64,000 bases of DNA. Source: Brachypterus glaber (lineage: Eukaryota; Arthropoda; Insecta; Coleoptera; Kateretidae). Positions within the stretch are counted from its first letter, which is position 1; each line of letters starts with the position of its first letter. This document shows, in pieces, positions 1 to 11,500 of this stretch. Where the stretch lies: positions 50,449,794 to 50,513,793 of the forward strand of contig OY294046.1 of the NCBI GenBank assembly GCA_958510825.1, given 5' to 3'. The notes below the pieces were generated by a model. The model was not told the origin of the DNA. It made no database searches and saw only the letters and a program-made list of their open reading frames with translations. A program made the translations under genes and the position numbers.

Positions 1-260
1 AGGGGTAGAGTTTTTTTTAGAGGCGAGGACCTAGTAATCAAAATTTTCTGTCAGGGGGTAATTTTTTTTTGTAGTCATGAACATTTTTCGCCAGGGGTTA
101 AGCTTTTTTTAGAGGCGAGATACGCTTGGAAGTACTTAGAGGCAAAATACATTGGAAGTACTTAAAAAATAGCAAAAAGCAAAAATGTGGAAGTACGTGA
201 AAGTACTTGGAAAAAAATGTGGAAATTTTTGTAAAAATGTGGAAGTACTTGAAACAAATT
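1..260. repeat. degenerate short tandem repeats at left edge
   Basis: Two loose copies of a roughly 60-base unit built on a G-rich CAGGGG-type core, a T-run and AGAGGCGAG occupy about 1-120. They are followed by scattered copies of GGAAGTACTTG to about 255. The first block resembles the 55-bp minisatellite at 30.87-31.08 kb, which also joins a CAGGGGTAA core to a T-run and a GTCAT motif. No coding potential seen. Confidence 0.5.
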
Positions 261-498
261 AATAATATAATTAATAATGTCTATATTGCCTAATAAAGAA
301 TAGAATAATATATATAATATAATAGAATTACTTTAAAAAATTGGAAGTAGTTGTATATTTTTCGGAATCGGAATCATTATTTGTAGCTTTTAACAAGGAC
401 TTTCCATAAAGATCGCAATCAGATACCGATCACTGGTACTTTGTTAAATTATTTAAAATAGAAAATACCAAACAGCTGGGGCTATTTTACTGTTCCTA

Positions 499-730
499 AT
501 TCTGTACCCCGGAGGTAAACGACACCTTGTCACAAAGACGTAATTTTTCAGGAGACAGTTTTCGATTTTTTTTTAACATTAAATGCATGGACATGGTTTT
601 GTTTTCCATTGTATTATTTTTGTTATTTATAGTAACTGGACATATCAATCGAAAAACGTTCAAGGACACTGTGCTAACTCTATTTCACAAAAAATGGACA
701 TGGTGTCCTCTACCTCCGGGGTACAGAATT
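499..730. mobile_element. short hairpin MITE
   Basis: Inverted ends match over about 30 bases: AATTCTGTACCCCGGAGGTA on the left is mirrored by TACCTCCGGGGTACAGAATT on the right, with CGACACC and GGTGTCC continuing inwards. The 82-codon ORF overlapping it has no recognisable similarity and is treated as chance. Superfamily not assigned. Confidence 0.7.
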
Positions 731-2372
731 TTTCATGAAAGCTTGTATTTTAAACGAAGCCTTACGGGGCATTGATAACAGGGCTCCACAAAAAAATTAA
801 TTCAGTTTTTAGGATTGAAATATTCGTATGGACTTCTGAATTTGAAATCTGCTTGCCGCAGAATTTCTCCACACGTCAGGTTTTCGAGAAAAATGAGCTC
901 TAAAACGTGAAAATTTGACAAATTTTCGTAATTTTGACACTGTTTTTATCGAAAACCACATAGCCAGATTTGGATTCAGCGATCAATTTTTTTTATAATT
1001 TGATAAAGTTGATATGAATACATCGATATTAGTATTAATATATAATTGACTTGGTGACGTTGGTGACGGCTCTATTAATTAATTTCGTTTCGAATATGTA
1101 TGCATAAATTGCAGTAAAATGGATGTGATATTATAAAAAGCACGTTTTGCTTGTTAATCAAAACGTTTTAATGCATTTGTCTAATCTTTATGTTCTCATA
1201 TTGTTATACTGAAGATAACAAGTATTCTTAGAAACAGTAACAATGAATGTTATTTTCTTTTTTATTCTTATTAAATGTTTTGGTAATTTGTTTACAAAAT
1301 TAGTTCCTGAATAAACAAAAAATATTTCTTTTAATTACTGATTAAAATGTCTCCAATTATTTTTGTAATTGTGCTTAGTTTTTTTAAACTTTAGTTTAAT
1401 GGTAAAACCAAAACAAATAAAATAGATATTTTTTGTTCCATTAAATAAAAATTTAAGCAATACATACTATTTGATAGAAAACTGGCTCTAAGAAGCTAAT
1501 TATAAATATTGCTGATAATACGGCTCTTTAAAAATTCCAAAAAAAAAATCATTTTAATAATGACAATAGAAGGTTCTAGAAAATATTCTGAAAAGTTTAA
1601 AAAACTGCAAAAATTATGAATAAATTACTTCACCAGAGGCACCTTACAACCAAAAGTTGAACGTAAAAAATTGAAGAGATAATTCAGAAAAATTAAGTAG
1701 ATATGATAAAACATAGCTATAAGTAAGTATAGAAAATGGCGCATTTTACACTGGAGCCTTTGCCAATTTAATCATAATGATAATAAATAAAAGACCAAAC
1801 GAGAGTGCAAGATTGACTTTCTAAAATAGAGATGAGCTATAATAAGCTTAAAAAGTGATAATCTTCGATTATTCATAGGACCCTCAAATTATCTGGTAGA
1901 GTGTCTATTCTTGAAGACACTCTTAAAATTGCTGGCAAAATCTAACTCAGTCCAGCGGCAGCTTGCTGCTGCTGTCTACGGTGTTGTCGAAAACCCACCG
2001 CTAGATGGAGTAACCCCAGTTCTGATAAATCGTATTCACAGTGGTCTGTGACCACTGATCATTGATTAGTGATCATATTTCACATGTGTCATTCTGACAT
2101 CAGTTTTGAAATAAAGTTTTGTGTTAAACTAAGATGAGTGTCCCAGTTATCGTTCATGTCCCAATTATCGACCGCCTCTATAATATTTTGAAAAAATATG
2201 CGATTTAAAAAAAGATTACATATATTTTCGTATTAATCTATTTTTTTTGCGACAAGTTAATTTTAAAATTGATGAATGTCAAAATGAAATGACAAATCCA
2301 ATTTTTTTTACCTTTATTAAGGGCCAGTTCAAATACGACTTATTAGATGTTTTTATGTAACGTATGGCGAGG
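731..2372. other. AT-rich intergenic DNA, no gene seen
   Basis: No ORF worth calling, no RNA gene and no clear inverted-repeat element. Small dyads occur near 2037-2080 (AGTGGTCTGTGACCACT, then TGATCATTGATTAGTGATCA). A CGCTAGATGG motif near 2000 recurs in other repeats of the window. Confidence 0.5.
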
Positions 2373-2850
2373 GCACGGTAGTCTTGAAGCCAACGTTTAA
2401 AATAATGGTCAAAGTGAACAGCCATATTGGTAAAAGGGTATCTGGGCTATTTATATCCATCAAAATCGTAGCAGATCATTTTCGGAGGATACCGTTAAAT
2501 GTTCTTCGTGTTTCTTTACTTTGGGTATAATTTTGAAATTTATATAACAATTATATTTATTTTTCTGTAGAGTTCAAATCCGTTCACATAACTCGATTTC
2601 TTTCGAAAACAAAAATCGATCTGTGAACGGATTCGGATTCTACGCTCAAAACTACAATCGTTATAACAATTCCTAAATTATACCTAAAATTGTAAAGAAA
2701 CAGGGCCATCACCAAGAACTTTTAACAGTATCTTCCAAAATCGATCTGCTGCGATTATCTGGATGATTATAAATAGCCCAGACCCTATTCTACCACTGGT
2801 TGTTCGCTTTGACCATTCTTCAAACTTTAACTGGATTCACGACTAGCGTG
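2373..2850. mobile_element. foldback MITE, about 480 bp
   Basis: Left and right arms are inverted copies: AATGGTCAAAGTGAACA..., CTGGGCTATTTATA and GCAGATC...TTTTGGAAGATAC recur in reverse complement at 2730-2830. Mismatches are spread along both arms, so the element is old. No coding capacity. Confidence 0.7.
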
Positions 2851-3312
2851 AGGAGTCTTATGAACAATTGAAGATAGTTCACCTAATAAATTAGTGCATA
2901 ATATTTTGTTGTGTTATACATAAAAAATTACACAGAAAGCAGTGCCGTAGCACATAAGGCTTTATGTTGCAAACAAGGATTCAAAATATCAGTAAGTTTA
3001 TATTTTTTAATATAAATGTTTTTATTATTCTGAAAAACGAAAATAAAATGACAAGTTTTTCTCATTTCCTTTTTTATTTTCGTTATTTTTTCATGAAGCT
3101 TCAAAGTAGTTTTAAAGAATTTCATTTTTAGTTTCTCTTATTTTTCTTTTTGTTTAGAGTGTTGTTTTAAAATATACAAGTTATTTCATACGTAATGAAT
3201 AATTTAAAACGGTAATTTAAAAAAGCATAAAAAAAATCACTACCTGTGAAAAACTTGTACTTTCTACCCTGCTTAGTTAAATTTCCATAACATACATTCC
3301 TACTACAACTAG
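2851..3312. other. AT-rich DNA, no gene seen
   Basis: The 65-codon minus-strand ORF at 2928-3125 is lysine- and phenylalanine-rich, matches no family I know and is treated as chance in AT-rich DNA. Confidence 0.4.
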
Positions 3313-3550
3313 ATATTACTCAATTTTGGCAATAAGCAAGTTTGTAACAAGACGAAATAGAATGTGAGTTTGACTGGTCAGTCACCACGTTTACATATAC
3401 CCGCTAACTATTGTGGTTGTAAATCTAGATAGCAGTCTGTCTTTTTCTATCAGGTTGTTTTAGAGAAAGATACAATAGTTACGGGTGTATGTAAACGTGA
3501 TTAGTTTTGTCTTGCTACAAATTTTTATATTGCTAAAATTGCATAATGTC
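3313..3550. mobile_element. hairpin MITE
   Basis: Inverted arms: CAATTTTGGCAATA...TTTGTAACAAGAC on the left against the reverse complement of the sequence near 3510-3550, and CACGTTTACATATACCCG against CGGGTGTATGTAAACGTG inside. Roughly 240 bp, no ORF. Confidence 0.7.
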
Positions 3551-3972
3551 AGTTAGTTACGGCATTTTAAGCAAGCAGAGCAGAATGGGTCTACAATTTT
3601 TAAGGCGTTTACGTAAAAAAATAATCGTTGAAAAATCTTAAAATTACTATAAGACTCTCTTTTACACTCTTTCTTTTAAAAAAATCCATAATCAAATAAC
3701 ATGGTTGGAAAACCCCGGGATTTTGATCGAGAAAACTGCTAAAACTCACTGTTTTAACCGTTTAAAACCACATTTTTTTCTTTTTAACCACTGGTATTTT
3801 CCGGAACCTGCCAAATTAAATCTCGAGATTGAGTGGGAAAGAAGAGTTCATATTTTACAAATATCTACTTTGCTAGTTTTTGATGTAGGTAGTTTCAAGG
3901 TAAAAATGTTCAAAAGTTATGGAACATCGTGTAAAACGCTTTACAAATTACAAAAACACTTAACTCTTGCCT

Positions 3973-4203
3973 ACACTGAAAAAATTATTTTTAGTGAAAC
4001 GTAAAGAAAATTGGTCTTTAAAATGACGTTTCCAATGATGCAATGCCTATTTAAATATGCTATGTAATATTTACATTTTCGTAAATTTAATTTAATATTT
4101 TATTATAGGAAACATTATTTTACAGAAAATAACGATATATCGAAAAATTTATTTCTTACGCCATATAAATTTACGTTTTGCGACAGGTTATTTAGTTCAG
4201 TGT
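3973..4203. mobile_element. MITE with CACTGAA termini
   Basis: Terminal CACTGAA at the left and TTCAGTG at the right, with subterminal AAACGTAAA and TTTACGTTTTG in inverted positions. A second MITE beginning with the same CACTGAA starts only 67 bases downstream. Confidence 0.55.
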
Positions 4204-4270
4204 GCATTCATAAGTGATGATTAATGGTTAAAATATGTCAGAACTGTATGAACATAATATCGGTTAATAA

Positions 4271-4891
4271 CACTGAACCACAAAAGAAAAATACTACTCA
4301 GACTAGACATGTCATTCCTAAAAAACTTCCGAAAATGATGTCCATATTCTCCCATCGAATTTTCTTGCTGCATTAGGTAAAAAGGCTCAAATTGCAATAT
4401 TTCGCAGTCTTCTTGAAGCTCTAGTATTTTTAAATCGTTAGACCTCTAAGGTGTCATATCATTCGAATCAGCTAATCGAGTTCTACCAGGGTGCCAACTT
4501 TCTTTTTTTTTTTTTTTTCGAAAAAAAATGTTTATATTTTCGATATTTGGCACACTGTTCTAATGTAAATAGCATATAATTCCAGAGGTGTAATATTTAA
4601 AGGCCGGAGCCTAAATATTCGAAAAACACGACTTTTCGGACGCCATTGGCGCCATTTTGCAAGAAAAGCATTATAGTTTTAAAGTATCATATATCCGATA
4701 CTAACGGCTTTAGCTACAAATTTATCTAGCATTTTTGATCAATTTCCCCCCCCCCCCCTTTTTTGGCCTTTTCACCCCCTGAACAAAAAAAATTGCCATT
4801 ATGGGAGAAAATGGACATCATTTTCGGATTGAGCAGGTCGAATTTTATTAGAGATATGTCTATTTTGAGTATTTTTCTTTGTAATTCACTG
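4271..4891. mobile_element. MITE, CACTGAA...TTCACTG, about 620 bp
   Basis: Ends are inverted: CACTGAACCACAAAAGAAAA on the left, and TTTTCTTTGTAATTCACTG on the right. A second inverted pair, CCGAAAATGATGTCCAT and ATGGACATCATTTTCGG, lies about 60 bases in. The interior is T-rich with a C10-type homopolymer run near 4746. A terminal TA target duplication is plausible but not clean. Confidence 0.7.
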
Positions 4892-6992
4892 TAATTTATA
4901 TCTACGAATTTTAACAGACATCTGTTGAAGTACTTCTGCTAAAATGCTTAAAGGTGTTCAGTTTACAAGCACGTTTGCATTGATTTAGGAGTCGGTAATA
5001 CGGGGACAGTAAATATAATTTCGAAGGCCACAAAGTAAGTGCGCTTTCTGAGCTTACAGGACTTGATGTTTATTTTGCGATGACTCGCCAACGAGACAAT
5101 CATTTTTAAACAAACCAGATAACTTGTCAACTTTTCAACTCTTATAAGTGGTCTCGTAGAAAAAGGGACATCATTCACATAAAGCGAAAAAAAAAATCGT
5201 CTGACGGTCTGTCCCTCTTCAGTACCAAGAGTCATCTCTGTACGCTAATTAAGAAAACAGTCCCTGACCTTACTCGCAAAAGAAGTAATCAGATTGATGT
5301 ATACTTGTGCGCCATCTAGTGCTAGATATAGACAACTACTCATACTTCTCCTGGTCTGGAGACGCTGGTGGTTGCAAATCTAAATTTTAAATACAATCGC
5401 AGGCCCCTTTTTTTATGACGCTAGTTGTGAATTGAAAAGTTGGCGATTTTAAAAGATAACACATTTTTTGCAATCCTAACATCCTAGGACACAGTTTGAA
5501 GGTCTTGGACCTCATCCTAGGAAACAATTTGAAGGACTAAGACCGTCTACTTACATAAATCGAAAATTATATTTTACTTCCCACTCCTAACTGAATGGTG
5601 TTAGTAGCTTCATATCTTCGCTTTTAGGCAGAATCAAATTTAGACAGATGTTTACTATTTTTTATCACTTATGTTGTTAGGTTGTTCAGAATTTGCGTAC
5701 CATGCCAACGAATTGAGAAATAATTTTCCAAACTTCTTAAATATTTCTCATAACAAAATGGCGTTGTGAGACAAGTCCATTTTGATGCGACACATTAATA
5801 GGAAAAGTTTAAAAAACATCTGGTCCCTAGAACGAGCATAGGGTTGTCAACAAATTCTTAAAAAAATGACAAGGGTTATAAATCCAGGTCGTAGGATTTA
5901 TGGTATATTAACATTATTTAGTTTACTATCGTGCTACGCACAGAGGAGTAACTGTATTTGACAGTTTTTTAACATTTCATGTCATTTAAATATTGTAGCA
6001 TTGTAGCACGCTCCAAAATAGGCCCAAATCCCGGACTTCCTAATCCAGGTCGGTCGGCAAACCTAAACGAGCATAAACATAATAGTATATTAAAGTACTA
6101 GTTTCATAACGTACGTTTTTAGCACACAAGTTGCGAAGTGTTATGAAACGAGTGCTTTATACAATTTTTTCTATTTTGCTCTAAAATAAAAAAACTTACA
6201 TTTAAATTGATGACTGATTTAGGGATTTTTGTTTCGGGTTGGCATTACAGTTTTCGCTAAGCTTAAAATTCTAAGAACAAATGATATTTTGATATATTTC
6301 ATAGTCATGTCTTCGCTTTTTTACTGCCACAACGGAGCCACAATTTAAACACGGTAAAAAATAACGTAAACACAAAATTTTGTAGAAAATTAAACTTGAC
6401 GTTGAAATTTGCACGGAAAACGTCAAGCGATACGCTTTTGTTTGTTGCCAACCCAAAAGAAAAAAGTACATACCTCTTATAGGCCTATAAGAACACGCAA
6501 AATGCTTGTGATTATGAGCTTATAAGAGTCGCAAAATAGAAAAAACAGTTACAAAATATTTGAAGAAGCCTAAATTTTTTATAAAAATTTTTTATTTACT
6601 TAGAGAAAATAGATTCGAAATTTTAATACGGGGAATTTAATTAGACAGGCCCACATAAAAAACGTCAATTACTATCGGACTATACTTTTCTTACGTATTT
6701 TTGTGCGCTGAAAACGAATTTGACAGTGAAAACACACAGCTTTTTCACAAAACTGCAAAAATAATTGGATAAGCTAGATTTAGATCTTCAAAGTTCTCTA
6801 GCGCCCAAACCATTGATTTTTGGGAGTTAGATACTTTTTATCAGAATATGAACTATATTTTCAAAATTCAACCAAACCTAACTGAAACCACTTTTACATA
6901 AGAAGGGAGCGAGCATTTTCATTTTCAAATTTGTGTTCAGCGCCCAAAAGTGTGTAAGAAAAATAAAGTATGGTTAACAGTATAGGAAAGAT
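4892..6992. other. intergenic DNA, no gene recognised
   Basis: Several ORFs of 66-90 codons lack recognisable similarity. Small features only: a degenerate direct repeat of about 42 bases at 5478-5545 (CATCCTAGGA..CA.TTTGAAGG twice) and mirrored TAGCACG motifs near 5930-6010. Nothing supports a gene. Confidence 0.4.
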
Positions 6993-7530
6993 GCCTAATT
7001 TCGGTTTGTTTCCCAATTTCGGACAGTAGTGTATCTGAGATACTATCTGCAGAGGTAAACGAAAACCTACTTTTATGTGAAGCCAAAAGTCAAATATCCG
7101 TCCTGTAATATGGTAACGGTAGAACCTCTCCCCGTTTAAATGGCAGCACAAATCGTTTAAATTGCAAATGGCAAAATTATGGCTCCTATAATAGTATTCA
7201 TAAAAAAATTCCTAATGATTAAATTCGAGATTAAATTACTTCTTATTTGCAGAACGAAATGTCAAGGAATAACAAAAAATATAAGCAATGAAATTCAGAT
7301 CTATTTTGAAAAAAAACTTCGGATATTCCCGAAATTAGTAACCCTTTTTCAAATGCACAAAAATGCGCAAAGTTTTTTTAAGCGTGTTTTTTGGAAAAAA
7401 TAAACTAATAAAATTGTTTCCATAAATCATGGTTTGTTATAAGTTGAAAGTGGTTATATAAAAAAAATGTCAAAAAGTAATACCGCCTATTAAATATTGG
7501 TAAAATTTTAAATGGTATCCGAAATTAGGC
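6993..7530. repeat. possible old inverted-repeat element
   Basis: GCCTAATTTCGG at the left is mirrored by CCGAAATTAGGC at the right end, with additional CCCAATTTCGG / CCGAAATTAGT inside. The arms are short and diverged, so this may be a decayed MITE or coincidence. Confidence 0.35.
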
Positions 7531-7947
7531 GACTTTAATTCCCATTAGGTATTTTTTTTTGTGGGTCGATGTTATTGATTAAATACTTTACTGTGGGTTT
7601 ATCTCCGATTTAACGGAACTAACTAGGAAAATTTATTACCACACGCACGCTGGTATAAATATATAATAATATAATGTATAAATATACCTAATAAATAAGC
7701 ATGCGCAGTGAGGTGACAATTTTTCTAGTTAATTTGGAGCTGCTCTAGTTGCTTTTTTTTTCGTGGACCCTAATTATGATTTTGATAAAATAGTGGCATC
7801 TATAGCCCTATAGAATTTGTAGAATATTTGACATTGGTTAATTCTGAACAACCCACCTTTCCTACAACCATAAAAGAAAAACGAAACAACGTTGTTGTTT
7901 TACTTAAAATTATACAATGCTTAATGGATTAATGTTTTTGAATATAG
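7531..7947. other. region just upstream of first visible NUFIP1 exon
   Basis: No initiator codon in frame with the downstream NUFIP1 exon occurs here. A stop (TAG at 7945-7947) directly precedes the exon in frame, and TTTTTGAATATAG reads as a splice acceptor. The NUFIP1 first exon must therefore lie further upstream or be a tiny exon I could not identify. Confidence 0.4.
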
Positions 7948-8509
7948 GGTGACACGACAGATGAAGATGGTATCTGCGCTGGTTGTGCAGAATGTGAAGA
8001 TTATGAATTTGAGGAAGAATCCGCTGAAAACTACGAAGAATGTCCTGAAAACTATGAAGAATATACTGAGGCTTATGAAGAATATGCTGAAAGCTGTGAA
8101 GAATATGCTGAAAATAACGCTTACTCGTACACTGAAGAAAATTACAACGAACATAACGCAGAAAATCCATCTTTTTCTTGTGAAACTTGCGATAGAGATT
8201 TTTACAATAAACAGTACTATGACAAACATATGTCAGAACATCGAGTTTGCAATATTGACGGTTGCCAGTTTACCGCTCACGCAAAAATCGTGGATAAGCA
8301 CATAGAAATGCAACACTGTACGGGGCTGTACGACAAAATAAGAAATATTAACACTCCCGAAGATATAGCCAAATGGAGGGAAGAGAGAAAGAAAAAGTAT
8401 CCGAATAAGGAAAATATTCTTAAACGATATGAGCAACAAGAAGAGAAATTGAAACGCGGGGCTACCATTAAGAAGAAAGATAACAAATTTGGAAAGGATA
8501 AATTTAGGT
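7948..8509 (+). CDS. NUFIP1: NUFIP1 internal exon: E/Y-rich stretch, zinc fingers, PEP-like motif
   Basis: Acceptor TTTTTGAATATAG precedes 7948. The frame opens GDTTDEDGICAGCAECEDY and continues through an E/Y-rich run and both zinc-binding motifs. The donor is most likely AGGT|GTAAGT at 8509/8510; an alternative GT three bases upstream (TTTAG|GTGTAA) would break the phase with the next exon. The E/Y run (YEECPENYEEY-type units of about 7-10 residues) is repetitive. Confidence 0.88.
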
Positions 8510-11500
8510 GTAAGTATTAAAATATTAAGTTTGTCATGAAAAAGCTGTGATAAAATTGTACGTCTGTCTGTCCATTTATATACAAGCTAAAGATTTAAAC
8601 TTTAACTAGATGCAACGTTGCAAGCACCCTGTAAAAACATCGGCACTATTGTACACTAGAGCCATCTAGTTTGCAAATTTTAAACTAGGTGTTTTGTTTG
8701 ATTTTAAATTCTGTATCTTTAAAACATTATATTCTAGCAAAAAACTGTATATAACATTTTTTATAGGGCTTAAAAAGAGATTTTATATAAAATATTTTTT
8801 TTTTGAAATCGGGTTATAAATATATGAGATATGCTAAAAAAACCTTTTACTGCTTTAAACGCCAATATCTAGAAAACAATGCGTTTTAGGACAGGGTTCC
8901 CACCAATCCTGGAAAACCTTGAAAACCTGGAAAACGCATGGAATTTAGATTCCCACCTGGAATACCTGGAATTTAACATGTTTTTCTTAAAAAACACGTT
9001 TTTTACCTGGAATTTTGTAATAGAACCTGGAATTTAACATACAAAAATATAATTTGTTTAAGAAAATACCCTTAGCACAAAAATTAAAGGATATAAAAAA
9101 ACATCCTAAATTTTTAGATGGTTTTAAAAGCCTGCAACTTGGCGAAAAATGGTCGTAGAGCAATGATAAAATAGTATATTACGCACCGAGTACGCGAACC
9201 TAGTTTTTTAGTACATGAGAGTGCTTTTTTCTTACGAGGTACAGCCGAGTAAACAAAGTACTTTTTTGTTTTTTTTTCAAACTCAAAGTATCCCACAGAA
9301 ACCCCCAAAGAAACCCTCAAACGTTCAAACCATATTTTTCATTGTGATCCGAATGATTGAAATTGTCACTTTTACTAAAAATCAGTTTTTCTTGTTTTTT
9401 TTGTTCATTTTTTGAAGATTTTTTTTCGAAAAAAAAAATTATTTTACAAAATTTACAATGCTACGAGGAACATCAATTACAATCAATTACCCCAAAATGA
9501 TTTTTTTTTTTTTTAAAAATCGAAAAAAAAAAATATATATTTTTTTTGTCACTTTAATATTATTATTATATACTAACACTATTTTACTATACCTGGAATT
9601 TTAATAATTTTTGCCTGGAAAATACCTGGAATTTGAATGTCAATTTTTGGTGGGATCCCTGTAGAACGTTGTTTATAACATTTTTTGACCAATTTAAAAT
9701 TATCTTTTATATAAGTGCTAAATTAACCAAATACAATAATAATTGCCTTAATTATAAACAAAAAACGCTAAAAATAGGAGTTTTACCCAAACAGACGCAA
9801 AAATTTTTTTTACTGATTTCGACTCAGAATGGTCTAAAACGTCGAGAAATGTGAAAAAAACGTGGTCAAAGATTTTGACTTTTCGGCGAAGATTTCAATA
9901 CATCGGCACTCTTAGTAGCACTAAGTGCATGAAGCTGAAAGTGGCAGACACTTCTAGCAGACGATTTTTTAAAATGTCAAAATATTGTCAAATTTTTTGT
10001 AGTATATGGGTAATTCCAAGCAAAAATATTTTTATTTATTATGTGTAATAAATGTATTTATAAGCTACAATGTTATAATTTATTTACAAAAGTCCAAACC
10101 AAACACCCCCTCCACATTCAACTGCAGGCTATTCTTCTTTAAGCATAGAAAAACCGGTGTTTTCTGTAATTAGCAACTTTTTGCCAATTTTCTACCAGAT
10201 TCCATTTCTGCAAATCATGCGCTTATTTTCCCGAAGATTCCTTACCAATCAGACTACCAAATGGCAGAAACACATTTTCCACATTCGACTGCAGGCTATC
10301 CTTCAGCGAGCAAAGAAAAACGCGTGTATACTGTATTTGGCTATTTTGTTACGTTTTCCACCACACATCCTAGTTGCAAAATGTCTGCTGGTACCCACGA
10401 AGATTACTTACCAATACGACCACCTTATGGTAAAATCAAATCTATTACATTCGACTGCAGGCTATCCTTCCGCGCGCTACGAAACCTCATGTATACTGGC
10501 TAGTTTTTGGCCGTTTTTCACCAGAAAACTCTCCTGCAAATCGTAAGCTTGTACACCAAAAGAATCTTTATCAATAGTACCACCATATGGTACAATCATA
10601 TCCTCCACTTTCGACTGCAGGCTATTCCTCCACAAACAAAGAAAATACGCGTTTTCGTCACGTAGCAAGTTTTTGTCTGTTTTCCACCAGAAATCCTTCT
10701 TGCAAATTGTCTGCTGATACCAACAAAGATTTCTTACCAACACGACCACCATATGATACAATCAAATATTTTACTTTCGACTGCAGGCTATCCCTCCGCG
10801 CGCAAAGAAAACTTATGTATACTGCACTTGGCTAGTTTTTGCCCGTTTCCCACCAGATAACTCTCCTGCAAATCGTAAGCTTGTACACTAAAAGAATCCT
10901 TATCAATATTACTACCATATGGTACAATCACATCCTCCAATTTCGACTGCTGGCTATTCCTCCTCAAACAAAGAAAAATATGTGTTTTTGCACATAGCAA
11001 GTTTTTGCCTGTTTTCCACCAGAAATCCTTCTTGCAAATTGTCTGCTGATACCAACAAATATTTCTTAGCAACACGACCACCATATGGTACAATCAAATA
11101 TTTCACTTTCGACTGCAGGCTATCCCTCCGCGCGCAAAGAAAACTTATGTATACTGCACTTGGCTAGTTTTTGCCCGTTTCCCACCAGATAACTCTCCTG
11201 CAAATGATAAGCTTGTACACCAAAATAATCCTTATCAATATTACTACTATATGGTACAATCACATCCTCCAATTTCGACTGCTGGCTATTCCTCCTCAAA
11301 CAAAGAAAAATATGTGTTTTTGCACATAGCAAGTTTTTGCCTGTTTTCCACCAGAAATCCTTCTTGCAAATTGTCTGCTGATACCAACAAATATTTCTTA
11401 GCAACACGACCACCATATGGTACAATCAAATATTTCACTTTCGACTGCAGGCTATCCCTCCGCGCGCAAAGAAAACTCATGTATACTGCACTTGGCTAGT

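Noticed and set aside
3705..4004. 99-codon plus-strand ORF
   Set aside because: No family resemblance, no supporting signals, and it runs into the MITE starting at 3973.
7949..8305. 118-codon plus-strand ORF in another frame of the NUFIP1 exon
   Set aside because: Frame-shifted shadow of the E/Y-rich repeat; the zinc-finger frame is the real one.
8639..8649. CATCGGCACT near the start of the NUFIP1 intron, identical to the foldback terminus
   Set aside because: Only ten bases match, no TA next to it and no following similarity; probably chance.
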